From a virus, in the IMG/VR virus record IMGVR_UViG_3300021512_000004, positions 1 to 64,000 of that record: a stretch of 64,000 nt of DNA, one strand, 5' to 3'. The translations under genes were made by a program, and so were the position numbers. This document shows, in pieces, positions 9,260 to 19,283 of the stretch. Every line of letters begins with the position of its first letter. Position 1 is the stretch's first letter. Under the pieces are notes generated by a model. The model was not told the DNA's origin. It searched no databases and saw only the letters and a list, made by a program, of their open reading frames with translations.

Positions 9260-12200
9260 TTACCCTAAAATGGTCTGAAAAGATTTTTTATTGGCCTTCA
9301 CATGGTTCAAGATTATTCTGGCCCCTTCTGAAGAGGACAACGCTGCATCAAGAACTGAAGGTCCGTCAACTGCGTTTATTATACGAGTTTCTCCTTGGTT
9401 TACTACCGGGGCAGGCATAGAAGGCATCGTCATTGGCTTGGCCGCAGTAGCGGACTGCTGCATTCCTCCGGCGGCAAAGGCGGCTATCTTACCTGAGTTC
9501 AAAGTGTGAATGAAGTTGTCCCCTAATAGTTCGGTCGCCTTAGCATTCAATACAGCCTCCCCGTTTGATAGTCTGACCGGCTGTTTATTCCCCCCCTTCC
9601 CTACTATCGTTCCGAACACTGAGTCAGAGGTCCCGGTTCCTGGCCCTTTAATTATCCCTCCGGTGGCCATCCTAACCACCCCTCCGGTAGCGGCTTTTAC
9701 TACCCCTCCGGTCGCAGCCCCTCCAAACGCCAAAGACATCCCCAGACTTTGCAACATCTGATTTACTCCGGCCTTTATTAAGGTAGTAGCAATATCTTTA
9801 GCCAGAGAGTTGAATATCCCCTTCATAGAGTCTCCGAAAGACTCCCCGTCAAGGATTGCTCCAGCAAGAGCATCCCCAACCTCGTCCATAGCCACTACTA
9901 CACTATCAGAGAGGTGTTCTGCCACCTTGCTCATGTCACTATCAAGACCTTTCAGCCTCTCTGACAGTATCTCTGGGTCCAACCCTTCGAAGATATCAGG
10001 GATCGCTCCAAGCTCCTCCTGAGCGGCCCTTGCCAGCTCCGCAAGCTCATTATCTAGGGTCACTATCTCCTGACTCAACCTTTCTACGTCTACGCTGGCC
10101 TTCTCTATTAGGTCGGCACTACCTCCAGAGTCAACAACCTTTTGATACTCGTCTCTCTGCTTAGTGGAGGCTTCCTTCTCAAGTTCAGCAGCCTGACGTT
10201 GATTTTCAATATCCTGAATCTGAGTTTCTGGGGGGACTACTCCATACTTCTTAAATTTAGCTAGCTTATCTGAGCCTCCGTCGGATGTCTGCGGGGCTGT
10301 GCGAAGGAGTCTTGCCTTCTCTAACAGGACTTCGGATACCTTGTTGAGGGCTTTCTTAAACCGATCAAACACCGAGTCAGAGGAGAGTATCCTATCTTTG
10401 TCAGCCTGAAGTTGGGCCAGAGCCTCGTCCTTAGACATCCCTCTGACAAGATTTAACGCAGACTCCTGCTCCGCCGCCTCGAGAAGTTGGCGCTCAAGCT
10501 CCTTGAGGTTGGCAGAAAGGTTATCAAACCCTTCAGAGGCTGTTCTCGCCTGAAGTTCCTTAATCCTGGCGTCAGCGATCTTAACCGCAGCCTTATGAAC
10601 TCTCTCCGACAACTTCTGCTCTGCTTTAGCCCTGTCCTCCAAAGCATCCTCAGTGAATTGCGCAAGTTTGGCAGACTCCTGACTGTACTTTTCCTTCAGT
10701 CGGTTGATAGTTCCAAGATTTTTGGAACTCTTATCATCCTGCTGACCTTGGAGATCTCGTCTAATATTCTCTAATACTTTTTCCTGCTCTTTCTTTTGCA
10801 GGGAGAGTCTTTTAGATATTAGGTCGTTGTCGTCAGTCTTGGCAAGATCCTCCAGAGAACTTCTTTCCTTGCCTCTGAGCCCTCTATTTATCTCTTTTGT
10901 CAGCCTGCTGATCTCGGTCTTAGCCTTGGGATCAGACAGAAGCCTTTCAGCATCCTTGATTGCTTGCTTATCGGCAAACGCAGAAGCCTGGAAGGATCTC
11001 CAAAGCTCCATGATCTTTACAATAGACTCTATGGCAGGAGGGAGGGATAGCTTTCCGTCTACTACCTCCGCCTGCTCAACCTTCTTCCGCAAAGCTGGAA
11101 TGTCTCCCCCAGCCTTCCTTACCTGGGCGACCTGACTAGATAAGCTCCCAGCCTCATTAGACTTTAAGACTTTGTTAAGGTCCTCCCCGCCTTGAGCAGA
11201 TTCAAACTGACCTATGGCAGAAAGGGTCTCCTGTCTTTGGGACTCTATTAGTTTCTCGGCCTGTTCCGAGGCTGTTGATACTATGTCCCCAAGGTATTTA
11301 TTTACTTTGGCTATAGGGCTCTTAAGCAGAGCCTGCCCAATAACCTCAGCTCCCACAGCATCCCCGGACAGTTCGGATATCCTTTCAGCTTGAGCCTCTG
11401 CCCACACCTGTAATAAGCTATCAGGGTCAGTAAAGTCAGCATCCTTAACTGCGGCTAGAAGAGCTTGTTTTACTACTTGATCCCCAACTCCCTTTGTTCC
11501 AGCAAGGGTTAGAATCTTCTTGAAGGTTTCCTTCTGTAGATTCTGCTTTACTGCGTCCCTAACCGCTATCAACTCTGGGCTCAGGGCTTGGATAGATTCC
11601 TTAATAGAGGTTATGTAGGCTGCGATAGCCTTAATTCTTTCATCTCTTGAAAGGGTGGAGGTGCCGTCTATAAGGTCAGAGATTTGTTGGGAGCTGGCCC
11701 CAACTTCTATTGTTTTGAGTGCTTGTAGGAGCTTGGGATTTTGAAACACCTGGCTAGCATCTGACAGATCTATCCCGCCTTCTATCGCCCGGTCTACCTC
11801 TTCAACTGCTTTCTCGCTCATCAGCTGAAGTTCGACAATTACCCCAGAGATAGCTCCGTCCATCCCGGAAGTAAGGTTCGACAACCTGCTTAAGGATTGA
11901 TCCAGATCAGCTAAAGTCTTTCCAGACAGGGCTGTAGAGGCCCCTGTTATCTTAGGAAGTAAAACTTTACCTCTCACTTCAAGACTGGCTGAGGAGTACT
12001 CTTCCACCGCTGCTAGGATTGTCTTTTGAGCTTCTTGTGACAGGGAGTCGAAGTCGGTTATGACCGCCCTTATCCCGGCAGAGAAGTCCCTCTGAGCTTC
12101 CTGAATCTTCAGGACTCCGGAAGCGGCATTCCCTTTACCTTTGGAAGAGTCTAGATCAAACTCATCAACCCCTCTCAGCACTTCCTGGAGGTTGCCTTCC

Positions 12201-15200
12201 GCATCTTCCAACTGCCCTCTGGCCGCATCTACCTTATCAGCAGATACCTGCATAGCTGTTCTATTGGCCTGGAATAGGCTTGCAGCCAATTGAACAACAG
12301 AGAAGATGCCTAATACTATGCCTAGCGGCCCGAGTCCGGCCAAGAACCTTGGAAGAGCCCTGGCAAACAATTTGACGGCCTGTGCGCCTTTACCTTGAGC
12401 TGCTCTTTTCGCCCCGCCTTTCATCAAACTAGAAGCGGAAGACAGTTTAGGCTTCGCCTTCCCCCCTGTAGCAGATCCCGCCAACCCTAACAATCCTAAA
12501 GCCGTTACGAATTCGGAACTACCTACACCTTCCTCCTGAAAAGCTAGACTCCCCGCACTCCCTGCAACTGCTCCAGAAACTATCCCTACTACCTTCCCAA
12601 TAACTCCTTTACTCAGGAATCCTCCAGCCACCGCTCCGACTGCACCAGGAGCAAACGTCCCCGCGAACCCTTCTTCCCCTGCGAGTTTTAAGGATTTATC
12701 TAACTCCACCAATCCGGAGATGGCCTCAGTAAGGACATCCACGAACCCTTCTAAAGAGCGAACCCCTCCTCCAAATACCTCATCTCCAAAAGCGGTGAAA
12801 GCGGCTCCTAAGTTAGATAAGCTGTTGGCCAGAGACTTCATTTGAATCTCAGAACCTTCCGCAGCAGCCTGACCGAAAGTTATCCGCTGCTCAGCCTCGC
12901 TTAGATTGTCAAGATTCTTGATCAGGGCGGTGATGGCATTGGTAGCCCTAACATTAAATGACCTTCCGAACAGTGCCTGGGCATCGTCGGCAAAGCCAAT
13001 TCTTTTCAGCTCCTGTAACACAGACAACAGAGGGTTCTCTGCGTGTCGGAACTGAGCAAACATGCTTTTGATAGTGGCTTTGGACAGATTTTCGCCAAGC
13101 TGTTTGTACCGAGTTTCCAGAGCCCCAATCGCTTTATTGCTGGGAGTGAATAGCTCGGTGATTGCCTGACGTAAGCCGGTAGCAACAGTAGAAGGTTTGA
13201 TGCCTGCGTTTCTCAGCGTAGTAGCGGCTGCCAAGTATTGCTCTGAAGTAAGGTTATAGGAGTCAGCAATCTGAGAGCTTAAGGACAAGATCGTTTTCAG
13301 ATCCCCTGCAGTAAGCTTGGAGATGTTGATGGCCTTGGTCAGTTGGTTTGCAAGGTCAATCTCATCCATGTCTTTAAAGACATTTCTCATGGTGGTCAGG
13401 AGGTCAGCTGCAAGCTCTAACCCGCTATCAGTAGCGGCTGCAAACTGAGCAACAGACTCCAACACCTTTGGAATATTGTCAGCTTCCACCCCGGCCTGGG
13501 CCAGTACCCTAGCAGTTCTTGCAATTTCATCCGTAGTAAACTTGGTGGTAATAGCGACCCTTTTAATGGACGCTTCGATACCTACCATGCCCTTATCCGT
13601 AACCCCGGCTACAGCTTGCAGGGAGTACAGTTCCTTATCTAAAGATACCAGACCTCTGGCCAGTGCGTTGACGGCCCCTAGAACCTGATACAATGCTCCA
13701 TACCCAAGAGCAAACCTAAAGAACTGCCTAATAAGCAGAGACCCTTGACCTAGGTGGGTGTTTAGCTCTTTGTGGGCTCCAGCAACATCCTTAACCCCTT
13801 TGGCCTGGGTCTTCGCCCCCTCAGCTGCCTTCTTAGTCGCAGTCGCCCTTTGAGCCTGAAGCTGTTTCACTTTCCTTTCTGACTCGGCTAAGGATTTGAG
13901 ACGCGCATCTAGAGCCGTGACGGCTATTTGATATTTTCCTGACTCGTGAGTAAGCCGCTTTACGACCTTAATGTTGTCCCCTGCAGCGAGAGACCTGGCC
14001 TTCAAATCTGCAATATTGTCCTTAGCAAACTGCTTGAGTCTTTTAGCCGCTGCAGGATCCTGGACTCTACCTGCCTGTCCCTGCTTACCAAGATCCGCTA
14101 CACTGCTCACTCCTAAGTTTTTCAGAAGGTTTGAAGGGGATTGTGGATCACTGGCCGACCCCCGAGCAAAGGAGAGTCTGGACTCCCTCCTAACTCTAAG
14201 CTTTGCCTCTACTAAGGATTTCCTTTCTACAGCTGCTCTCTGCTTCTTTAGGGCTACTTCTTTCTTAAGCTGTGCGGCAGCTTTAGTTTCCTGCTTCTGC
14301 AGAACTCTTCTTACTGCAGCAACCTTCTCCAACTGTCTATTATTCTTGAGGATCTGCTCAGAATAGTCGTGAGTCTCCTTCCCAAGCCTAGTATTTTCCT
14401 TGAGTAGTGCAGACTGTTCAGCATCTAAAGCTGACTTCGCCTTACTAACTAAATTGGGTGGCAGTGTTCCTGATCTTGCAGAAGAGGCAAGGGCTCCGAC
14501 ATCCCCTGAGCCAAAGACAGTTTGCCTTTGAGAGGCTCTGCCTTGAGAGGACTTTAAGTATGCTGCGTCCCTAGTCGCTCTGGAGGAAATCCCCTTGCGA
14601 GCCTCAATATTTTGATCTTGAGTTCTTCGGATCTTTGAAGTTATGCTGGACAGTTCAGAGGTGTCTTTAGAGAACTGCTTGTTAAACCCTATCAGCCCTG
14701 CCTTAAGATCCTCAAGCCCTGGGACGTTCCTAAGTCCGTGGATAGCCTCGGAGATCGCACTTTTCGTTGCCTCTTGAGCAGTAACCTGCCGGGTAACCCC
14801 GCTCCTTTGGAGAGGTCCCATACCTTCTAGGCGTTTTCTGGAGATCCTCTGATCCCCAATTCCAACCAGGCTCTGAGCCCTGCGAGCGTGAGCCCCACCA
14901 AGGCCCTTATTGGCTCTGACAACTTCATTGGTTCTACGGGCAACTGCTTTCAGCGCCTCTGCTTGTTGATACAGGGCGTCCGTTCTGGACTTAACCTTAG
15001 AGGTAAACGACTCTAGTTGGGACTTTGAAAGCCCTTCTGTAGACTTCTTCCCAACCTCTTCTATTGCAGCTATTCCGGCTTGAGCCTGCTTCTGGAATCC
15101 TTTTATAGCCGAGTCTAACGACTTAATAGACTTTCGTTTGTCTGCAGGAGACTGGAAGTCTCCTCTGGCTATTTTTTCGAGTTGCTTAACGGCATCAGAG

Positions 15201-15262
15201 GTGTCAAAGACCACCTTAGCTGGAAGGGTTAGGACATCTCCTGAGCTGCTCTTGGTGGCCAT
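9260..15262 (-). CDS. Tape measure protein, TP901 type
   Basis: 2000 residues. The N-terminal 530 are Lys/Arg/Gln-rich and coiled. Residues ~535-770 match the TP901 core tape measure domain (AGVTDKGMVGIEASIKRVA, TTKFTTDEIARTARVLAQAG, GRSFNVRATNAIT). Two hydrophobic stretches follow at ~870-905 and ~970-997. The C-terminus has Gly repeats (AATGGVVRMATGGII, ~1855) and the common VRLSNGEAVLNAKATELLG block. It sets tail length and enters the host membrane during infection. The length is well above lambda gpH (853 residues) and predicts a very long tail. Confidence 0.93.
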   Translation of the reverse strand: MATKSSSGDVLTLPAKVVFDTSDAVKQLEKIARGDFQSPADKRKSIKSLDSAIKGFQKQAQAGIAAIEEVGKKSTEGLSKSQLESFTSKVKSRTDALYQQAEALKAVARRTNEVVRANKGLGGAHARRAQSLVGIGDQRISRKRLEGMGPLQRSGVTRQVTAQEATKSAISEAIHGLRNVPGLEDLKAGLIGFNKQFSKDTSELSSITSKIRRTQDQNIEARKGISSRATRDAAYLKSSQGRASQRQTVFGSGDVGALASSARSGTLPPNLVSKAKSALDAEQSALLKENTRLGKETHDYSEQILKNNRQLEKVAAVRRVLQKQETKAAAQLKKEVALKKQRAAVERKSLVEAKLRVRRESRLSFARGSASDPQSPSNLLKNLGVSSVADLGKQGQAGRVQDPAAAKRLKQFAKDNIADLKARSLAAGDNIKVVKRLTHESGKYQIAVTALDARLKSLAESERKVKQLQAQRATATKKAAEGAKTQAKGVKDVAGAHKELNTHLGQGSLLIRQFFRFALGYGALYQVLGAVNALARGLVSLDKELYSLQAVAGVTDKGMVGIEASIKRVAITTKFTTDEIARTARVLAQAGVEADNIPKVLESVAQFAAATDSGLELAADLLTTMRNVFKDMDEIDLANQLTKAINISKLTAGDLKTILSLSSQIADSYNLTSEQYLAAATTLRNAGIKPSTVATGLRQAITELFTPSNKAIGALETRYKQLGENLSKATIKSMFAQFRHAENPLLSVLQELKRIGFADDAQALFGRSFNVRATNAITALIKNLDNLSEAEQRITFGQAAAEGSEIQMKSLANSLSNLGAAFTAFGDEVFGGGVRSLEGFVDVLTEAISGLVELDKSLKLAGEEGFAGTFAPGAVGAVAGGFLSKGVIGKVVGIVSGAVAGSAGSLAFQEEGVGSSEFVTALGLLGLAGSATGGKAKPKLSSASSLMKGGAKRAAQGKGAQAVKLFARALPRFLAGLGPLGIVLGIFSVVQLAASLFQANRTAMQVSADKVDAARGQLEDAEGNLQEVLRGVDEFDLDSSKGKGNAASGVLKIQEAQRDFSAGIRAVITDFDSLSQEAQKTILAAVEEYSSASLEVRGKVLLPKITGASTALSGKTLADLDQSLSRLSNLTSGMDGAISGVIVELQLMSEKAVEEVDRAIEGGIDLSDASQVFQNPKLLQALKTIEVGASSQQISDLIDGTSTLSRDERIKAIAAYITSIKESIQALSPELIAVRDAVKQNLQKETFKKILTLAGTKGVGDQVVKQALLAAVKDADFTDPDSLLQVWAEAQAERISELSGDAVGAEVIGQALLKSPIAKVNKYLGDIVSTASEQAEKLIESQRQETLSAIGQFESAQGGEDLNKVLKSNEAGSLSSQVAQVRKAGGDIPALRKKVEQAEVVDGKLSLPPAIESIVKIMELWRSFQASAFADKQAIKDAERLLSDPKAKTEISRLTKEINRGLRGKERSSLEDLAKTDDNDLISKRLSLQKKEQEKVLENIRRDLQGQQDDKSSKNLGTINRLKEKYSQESAKLAQFTEDALEDRAKAEQKLSERVHKAAVKIADARIKELQARTASEGFDNLSANLKELERQLLEAAEQESALNLVRGMSKDEALAQLQADKDRILSSDSVFDRFKKALNKVSEVLLEKARLLRTAPQTSDGGSDKLAKFKKYGVVPPETQIQDIENQRQAAELEKEASTKQRDEYQKVVDSGGSADLIEKASVDVERLSQEIVTLDNELAELARAAQEELGAIPDIFEGLDPEILSERLKGLDSDMSKVAEHLSDSVVVAMDEVGDALAGAILDGESFGDSMKGIFNSLAKDIATTLIKAGVNQMLQSLGMSLAFGGAATGGVVKAATGGVVRMATGGIIKGPGTGTSDSVFGTIVGKGGNKQPVRLSNGEAVLNAKATELLGDNFIHTLNSGKIAAFAAGGMQQSATAAKPMTMPSMPAPVVNQGETRIINAVDGPSVLDAALSSSEGARIILNHVKANKKSFQTILG

Positions 15263-15315
15263 ATTTATCCTGAAAGTTATTTATCTAGGGTGGTGGAATG
15301 ATACCGCACAGCCCC

Positions 15316-15909
15316 CTAAAAACCTACAGATTTAGCCGCAGCTGCCATTTTGGAGAAAGACGCAGCATCCGTGACTTCATGGGTATTAGCATCGGTGGCA
15401 GGGGGGAGGTTTGACTTACTGTCTGAATAGCCTCCGCCGAAACCAAACAAACAGGCTTCGTATCTTTGGGTTAGAGTCTGCCACAAGAATCTATATTTTA
15501 AGGAGATGGATAGGTCTACAGCTTGGACAGGGGTGTTGCAGTAGTGGTGGGAAGCTTTGTCAAAATCGTACTCATAAACATAAAGCAAAGACTCCTGCAG
15601 GGTGAGTCCTTTTGTGAACTCTGCTAATTGAGTTCCAAGCCCCGGCTTTGGGTCAGGTTTCTTCTGCTTATTAACTTCCTCAGAAAGCTTTTTCTTCTCT
15701 TTAGAAACTTCATTAAGGGCCGCAGAGACGGATTGTAGAAACTCCTCAGAGTATGGTGGAGGGTGTCCGCAAGCTTTCAGTACTGGAAGTAGCGCCTCCT
15801 TGAGAGAACATCCTGGACTCTCTTCCACACTCCGCTCCAACAACTCCATAAACAGGTAGGTTATCGGGAACTCTTCCTTGTGGGAGTAGTGATAGAATAA
15901 AGTACTCAT
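15316..15909 (-). CDS. Probable tail assembly chaperone
   Basis: 197 residues between the major tail protein and the tape measure, the slot of lambda G/GT chaperones. There is a helical N-terminal part (FMELLERSVEESPGCSLKEA), a charged linker at ~70-90 (KEKKKLSEEVNKQKKPDPKPG), and a C-terminal part (LSISLKYRFLWQTLTQRYEA). No second overlapping frame or convincing slippery heptamer was found, so a fused single-frame chaperone is more likely than a programmed frameshift. Assignment rests on gene order. Confidence 0.55.
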   Translation of the reverse strand: MSTLFYHYSHKEEFPITYLFMELLERSVEESPGCSLKEALLPVLKACGHPPPYSEEFLQSVSAALNEVSKEKKKLSEEVNKQKKPDPKPGLGTQLAEFTKGLTLQESLLYVYEYDFDKASHHYCNTPVQAVDLSISLKYRFLWQTLTQRYEACLFGFGGGYSDSKSNLPPATDANTHEVTDAASFSKMAAAAKSVGF

Positions 15910-15915
15910 TACTGT

Positions 15916-15958
15916 AATTGGTCGGGAGCGGAGTGAAAGATCCCGCTCCCGACCAATT
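15916..15958 (-). terminator. Strong hairpin after the major tail protein gene
   Basis: Two perfectly complementary 16-base arms (15916-15931 and 15943-15958, core GGTCGGGAGCGG) surround an 11-base loop. There is no T run on the minus-strand exit side, so it may be a partial terminator or an mRNA 3'-end stabiliser for the highly expressed tail tube gene. Confidence 0.6.
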
Positions 15959-15960
15959 CC

Positions 15961-16779
15961 TTAAGCGTCAGCGCCGTTAGCGTACATGCCAATCGGGTGG
16001 GACGGGATAACAGATGCCAAGTGAACCAAAGCTCCGCCAGCCCCGTAATCTGCAGCAGAAGGCTCCAGGAGGCTGAGAGTTAGCTCCGTAGAGGCAAAGT
16101 CCTCAGCGTTATTGGCAACTTCAAGGCCAGAACTTACAGACGCCTTCCAGAAGTGCCACACGGTTGGGCGGCCTGTTGAGTTCTCCTTCTGAATGACGGT
16201 AATCGCCATATAGTTGGTTTGTGAAACATCCCCAACAGGGAGCTGGTGGGATATGAAGTAAGGTGAGCCGTCTGCCAGGCCATAAGTGACAGGAGTTCCT
16301 GCATTCAAGGTCAGGGCGTCTACTGAGATACTGTCAATCAGACACACTGTCATCTTCTCAGGCTCGCCAGCAGGCCATGTGGTGATATAATCCCCGGCAG
16401 TGATAGACGCACCTTCGCCGGTAGCAACATTGATAAGAACTGCGGCAGCTGCAACAATTCCATCCACTGTACCTGAGAAGTCTGTTGGAGCAGTTCCACT
16501 AGAACCCTCCCCAGACAACATGCGAATGTTACGTCTTGAATACTCCCGCATAGTTGCGGTCAGTTCCGCAGTTTGCCGAATGATAGCTGAGTCAACCAAT
16601 TTTCGAGGAAAGCCGCCTTCCAGTGTGGCAGACTCCTGAGCTATGTTGACGGTAACTTGATCCAAAAGGCCAGCTGAGTGATCAGCTTGGGTCAGACTCA
16701 TTGCTAAAGTCTGGGGGCCGAAGCGCATCTCTGCAGTGCCGATGGGAAATTTGTTGGTAATCGCTGAACCTAAAGCCAT
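15961..16779 (-). CDS. Major tail protein (tail tube)
   Basis: 272 residues. The N-terminus contains RFGPQTLAMSLTQADHSAGL. The C-terminal part has RPTVWHFWKASVSSGLEVAN followed by ASTELTLSLLEPS, a pattern typical of siphophage tube subunits. It is flanked by the head-tail/tail completion genes upstream and the chaperone slot downstream, with a strong hairpin right after the stop. It polymerises around the tape measure to make the tail tube. Confidence 0.78.
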   Translation of the reverse strand: MALGSAITNKFPIGTAEMRFGPQTLAMSLTQADHSAGLLDQVTVNIAQESATLEGGFPRKLVDSAIIRQTAELTATMREYSRRNIRMLSGEGSSGTAPTDFSGTVDGIVAAAAVLINVATGEGASITAGDYITTWPAGEPEKMTVCLIDSISVDALTLNAGTPVTYGLADGSPYFISHQLPVGDVSQTNYMAITVIQKENSTGRPTVWHFWKASVSSGLEVANNAEDFASTELTLSLLEPSAADYGAGGALVHLASVIPSHPIGMYANGADA

Positions 16780-16793
16780 GATAAATACTCCAT

Positions 16794-17495
16794 CTACTTA
16801 TTTTTAAAAATTTCGGCAACGAGATTTGTGCCAAGTTTTGCTGAGAGTGCAGCTATAAACGGACGAGAGCCTTTTTTAGCGTACTGCTCAACCCATAAAA
16901 CCCTCATAATAGAGGGAGTTTTGCTCTCTCCGAAAGGAGCAGTTCCCTGCCCCTTAATAGGAGTACCTCTGAAGAAAGATTTTACAATTAAGTTATCGAA
17001 AGGGCGAGGTAATTTATTTGCCGTCGATATATTTATATCATACTTGAAGGACCCTTTCCGAGTAACCCCTTTGAATTCGTGAGTGACGACGACGCTTGCC
17101 TTGTCTAAGGATACTACAGGCTTTACCACGTTCCACAGCTTTCCAGAATCCCTCCAGAACGATGTTGGAGTACTAGAAGTAATCTTTTTCCTTGTAAGGG
17201 TGGAGGCGGCTAAAGCAGGCCACACAGGAGATAGTGGTAGATCCCCTTTGGTTGCTGAGATGCTCAGCATGTCTAAATTGGAGGCAGCCCCTGGAACCCC
17301 TCTTAGAGTTTTCCTAACCCCTCTAAATAAGGCAACATAGTAATCGTCCGCCAATTTACGGATAGTCTTCTTCCTATGGCCAAGGATGGAGGCAGCACTT
17401 CTTCTGGATGCAGCAGACTCATAAATCCTTAGAGCTATGAAGTTCTCCACTCCTTTTTTTGCCTTGAGCTTTCCATACCTTACTCGGCTAGTCAA
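16794..17495 (-). CDS. Head-tail joining / tail completion protein (gp10-like)
   Basis: 233 residues if started at TTG 17495, which has GAGG five bases upstream and forms a TTGA overlap with the previous gene. A longer start at TTG 17528 has no such support. It is basic, with GSRPFIAALSAKLG near the C-terminus as in HK97 gp10-like proteins, and sits in the usual place between head closure genes and the tube gene. The specific role is inferred from synteny. Confidence 0.55.
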   Translation of the reverse strand: MTSRVRYGKLKAKKGVENFIALRIYESAASRRSAASILGHRKKTIRKLADDYYVALFRGVRKTLRGVPGAASNLDMLSISATKGDLPLSPVWPALAASTLTRKKITSSTPTSFWRDSGKLWNVVKPVVSLDKASVVVTHEFKGVTRKGSFKYDINISTANKLPRPFDNLIVKSFFRGTPIKGQGTAPFGESKTPSIMRVLWVEQYAKKGSRPFIAALSAKLGTNLVAEIFKNK

Positions 17496-17959
17496 ATGAA
17501 CCTCTGCACTCTGGAGGTTATAGACCAAAACCTTATCCCGGCAACGTGGTCAAATACCTGAGGATCCAAGGAGATCCCAGTAACGTATAGACTACCTCTA
17601 CCTTCTATGGCCGAATGCCCTCTGTAGTCCCCTAAAGGGATAGTTTTCCCCTTCTCAAAGAGATTATGGATCTCTGCAGACAGGTCTGATAGTTTGTAAT
17701 TTCCAACATCTGATACCGTTCTAGCTCCGGCAAGAAATGTGGCTGTGTATAGTGGATCGTGAGGAGAAGGTTGCACTGACTCAAAGGACCACACAATGAC
17801 TGGGTTCTTAGCCTTCAGGATGGAGTCTACCTGCGTCACATCGTCCATCTCAACTCCCTTGATACGTCTCCAGTCGCCTCCTCTAGCCCTCAAGGTATCG
17901 ACCAAATCCAACATCACTTTATCAAGGGTGGACTTAACCAGTATCGCTACTTCACTCAC
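17492..17959 (-). CDS. Probable tail terminator protein
   Basis: 155 residues from a GTG at 17959 preceded by AAGG; the longer TTG start at 17986 lacks a ribosome site. The order of sheets and the ending FWSITSRVQRFI resemble small tail terminator/minor tail proteins that cap the tube. It is placed after the head closure gene and before the gp10-like and tube genes. Assignment is by position and length. Confidence 0.5.
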   Translation of the reverse strand: MSEVAILVKSTLDKVMLDLVDTLRARGGDWRRIKGVEMDDVTQVDSILKAKNPVIVWSFESVQPSPHDPLYTATFLAGARTVSDVGNYKLSDLSAEIHNLFEKGKTIPLGDYRGHSAIEGRGSLYVTGISLDPQVFDHVAGIRFWSITSRVQRFI

Positions 17960-18554
17960 TGCCAACCGCCTTGCCTTTGGCTCCAATCAGATCAAGGGTG
18001 TCGTAAACTTCATCCACGTTATACCTAAAACCATTTTCGAGAACTATGTAACAGTCTGAGTCTACTGGCGCTTCCTTAGGGAACGTGATATTTACCCTAG
18101 AGTACTCAACCTCTTCAAACTTTCTGGCAGAAGTAGCGGAGTACCTTTCTATATCTACCCAAAACTTCCCTAAGACTTCAACCCCAGACGATTGCCTAGC
18201 CCCTGAGGACCTTTCCAAATAAGACTGCTTACACAATTTCACCTTATGGGGGGCGGCCCTAACAAGGTAAAACCTGCCATAGGAATCCCCTGCCCAGGCG
18301 TCCTGATTGCTGCTTTCCAGAAGGAATACGGTATCAACCGACTCCAACTTATACGCTGGGTACCCTTCCGGCAATGTGTCGTCCCCGGAGAGGTGCAGTA
18401 TTCTTTTCTTTTGGCCAAAAGTTCTTTCGGTTATGAACCTATCAAAAGTAGACAGTCTGGCTTTAACACCAACACTAACCCACTTCTCTCTGTCGGAGTT
18501 CCATCCGTATACTTGTAGATCACAAAACTTGCCGATGGCTCTCCCTAAATTCAT
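17952..18554 (-). CDS. Probable head closure protein
   Basis: 200 residues, beta-rich (GRFYLVRAAPHKVKLCKQSY, FEEVEYSRVNITFPKEAP). It follows the probable adaptor gene with a TAATG overlap. Position two genes after the capsid and before the tail terminator matches head closure (stopper) proteins. No diagnostic motif seen. Confidence 0.5.
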   Translation of the reverse strand: MNLGRAIGKFCDLQVYGWNSDREKWVSVGVKARLSTFDRFITERTFGQKKRILHLSGDDTLPEGYPAYKLESVDTVFLLESSNQDAWAGDSYGRFYLVRAAPHKVKLCKQSYLERSSGARQSSGVEVLGKFWVDIERYSATSARKFEEVEYSRVNITFPKEAPVDSDCYIVLENGFRYNVDEVYDTLDLIGAKGKAVGSE

Positions 18555-19033
18555 TACTGTCCCGTAACCGCGTCTATGTCTGGAGAGGACACTCCCAACG
18601 GGGAGATCACTTCAGACGACCCGCTCCCTCCAAGGATAGCTGCGCTTAAGAGGTTCTTATACTTAGCCGCCCTGGAGGAAGCGAAGGAGACTATTTTATC
18701 TGGGTCATAGTTGGAGAACCTTTCAATCTTCGCCTTTCCGTCTGAAGTAGACTTTGGGAAAAGAAGAGGTCTAGCCGCTATCTCCTTGGCACAGAACCAC
18801 CTTGAGTACAGGAGGAGGTGGGACCTGTTAGCCTTTTGGTCAGATGTGGCCAAGGCCGCCTTCCCTTCGGAGTCAACGGTAGAGTGGGTAGGAAGCCACG
18901 AATCAAGGTCAGATATCAGCTCCAGATCCATCCCCGAATCCACTATGATTCTGTCTGGGCAGTCTGATTCGTCAATCCCTAAACAAGCCCTGATAGAGGC
19001 TGTTCCGGTGTAACCTACGACCGAATTTTGCAC
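18554..19033 (-). CDS. Probable head-tail adaptor protein
   Basis: 159 residues from a GTG. The central part is helical (KANRSHLLLYSRWFCAKEIA, SSRAAKYKNLLSAAILGG), in keeping with HK97 gp6-like adaptors that bind the portal ring. Second gene after the capsid. The family is suggested by helix content, length and synteny only. Confidence 0.5.
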   Translation of the reverse strand: MQNSVVGYTGTASIRACLGIDESDCPDRIIVDSGMDLELISDLDSWLPTHSTVDSEGKAALATSDQKANRSHLLLYSRWFCAKEIAARPLLFPKSTSDGKAKIERFSNYDPDKIVSFASSRAAKYKNLLSAAILGGSGSSEVISPLGVSSPDIDAVTGQ

Positions 19034-19035
19034 AA

Positions 19036-19266
19036 CTAGCCCCTAATTACCAAGAGTCCTGCGGATAGTTGAACATCTAGCCAGGAGCCTTCCTTGCACT
19101 TACTGATATCAAGTAAGGTAGGAACCTTGCTGAAAGAGATGCCACGAGCAGAGTCAAATAAACTCCCATTGACCTTATCGGAGGTAGTGATGACACTCTC
19201 CCCTCTAGGGTATTTAGTCTTCTTGCTGCCGGGGGAGGCTACCTTGTTTTGTGTCTGTAAAGCCAT
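19036..19266 (-). CDS. Small structural-module protein
   Basis: 76 residues, basic N-terminus (MALQTQNKVASPGSKKTKYP). It begins just past the hairpin that follows the capsid gene and ends two bases before the adaptor gene. It is probably a small head or head-tail protein. No family recognised. Confidence 0.5.
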   Translation of the reverse strand: MALQTQNKVASPGSKKTKYPRGESVITTSDKVNGSLFDSARGISFSKVPTLLDISKCKEGSWLDVQLSAGLLVIRG

Positions 19267-19283
19267 AATACATACCTCTCAAA

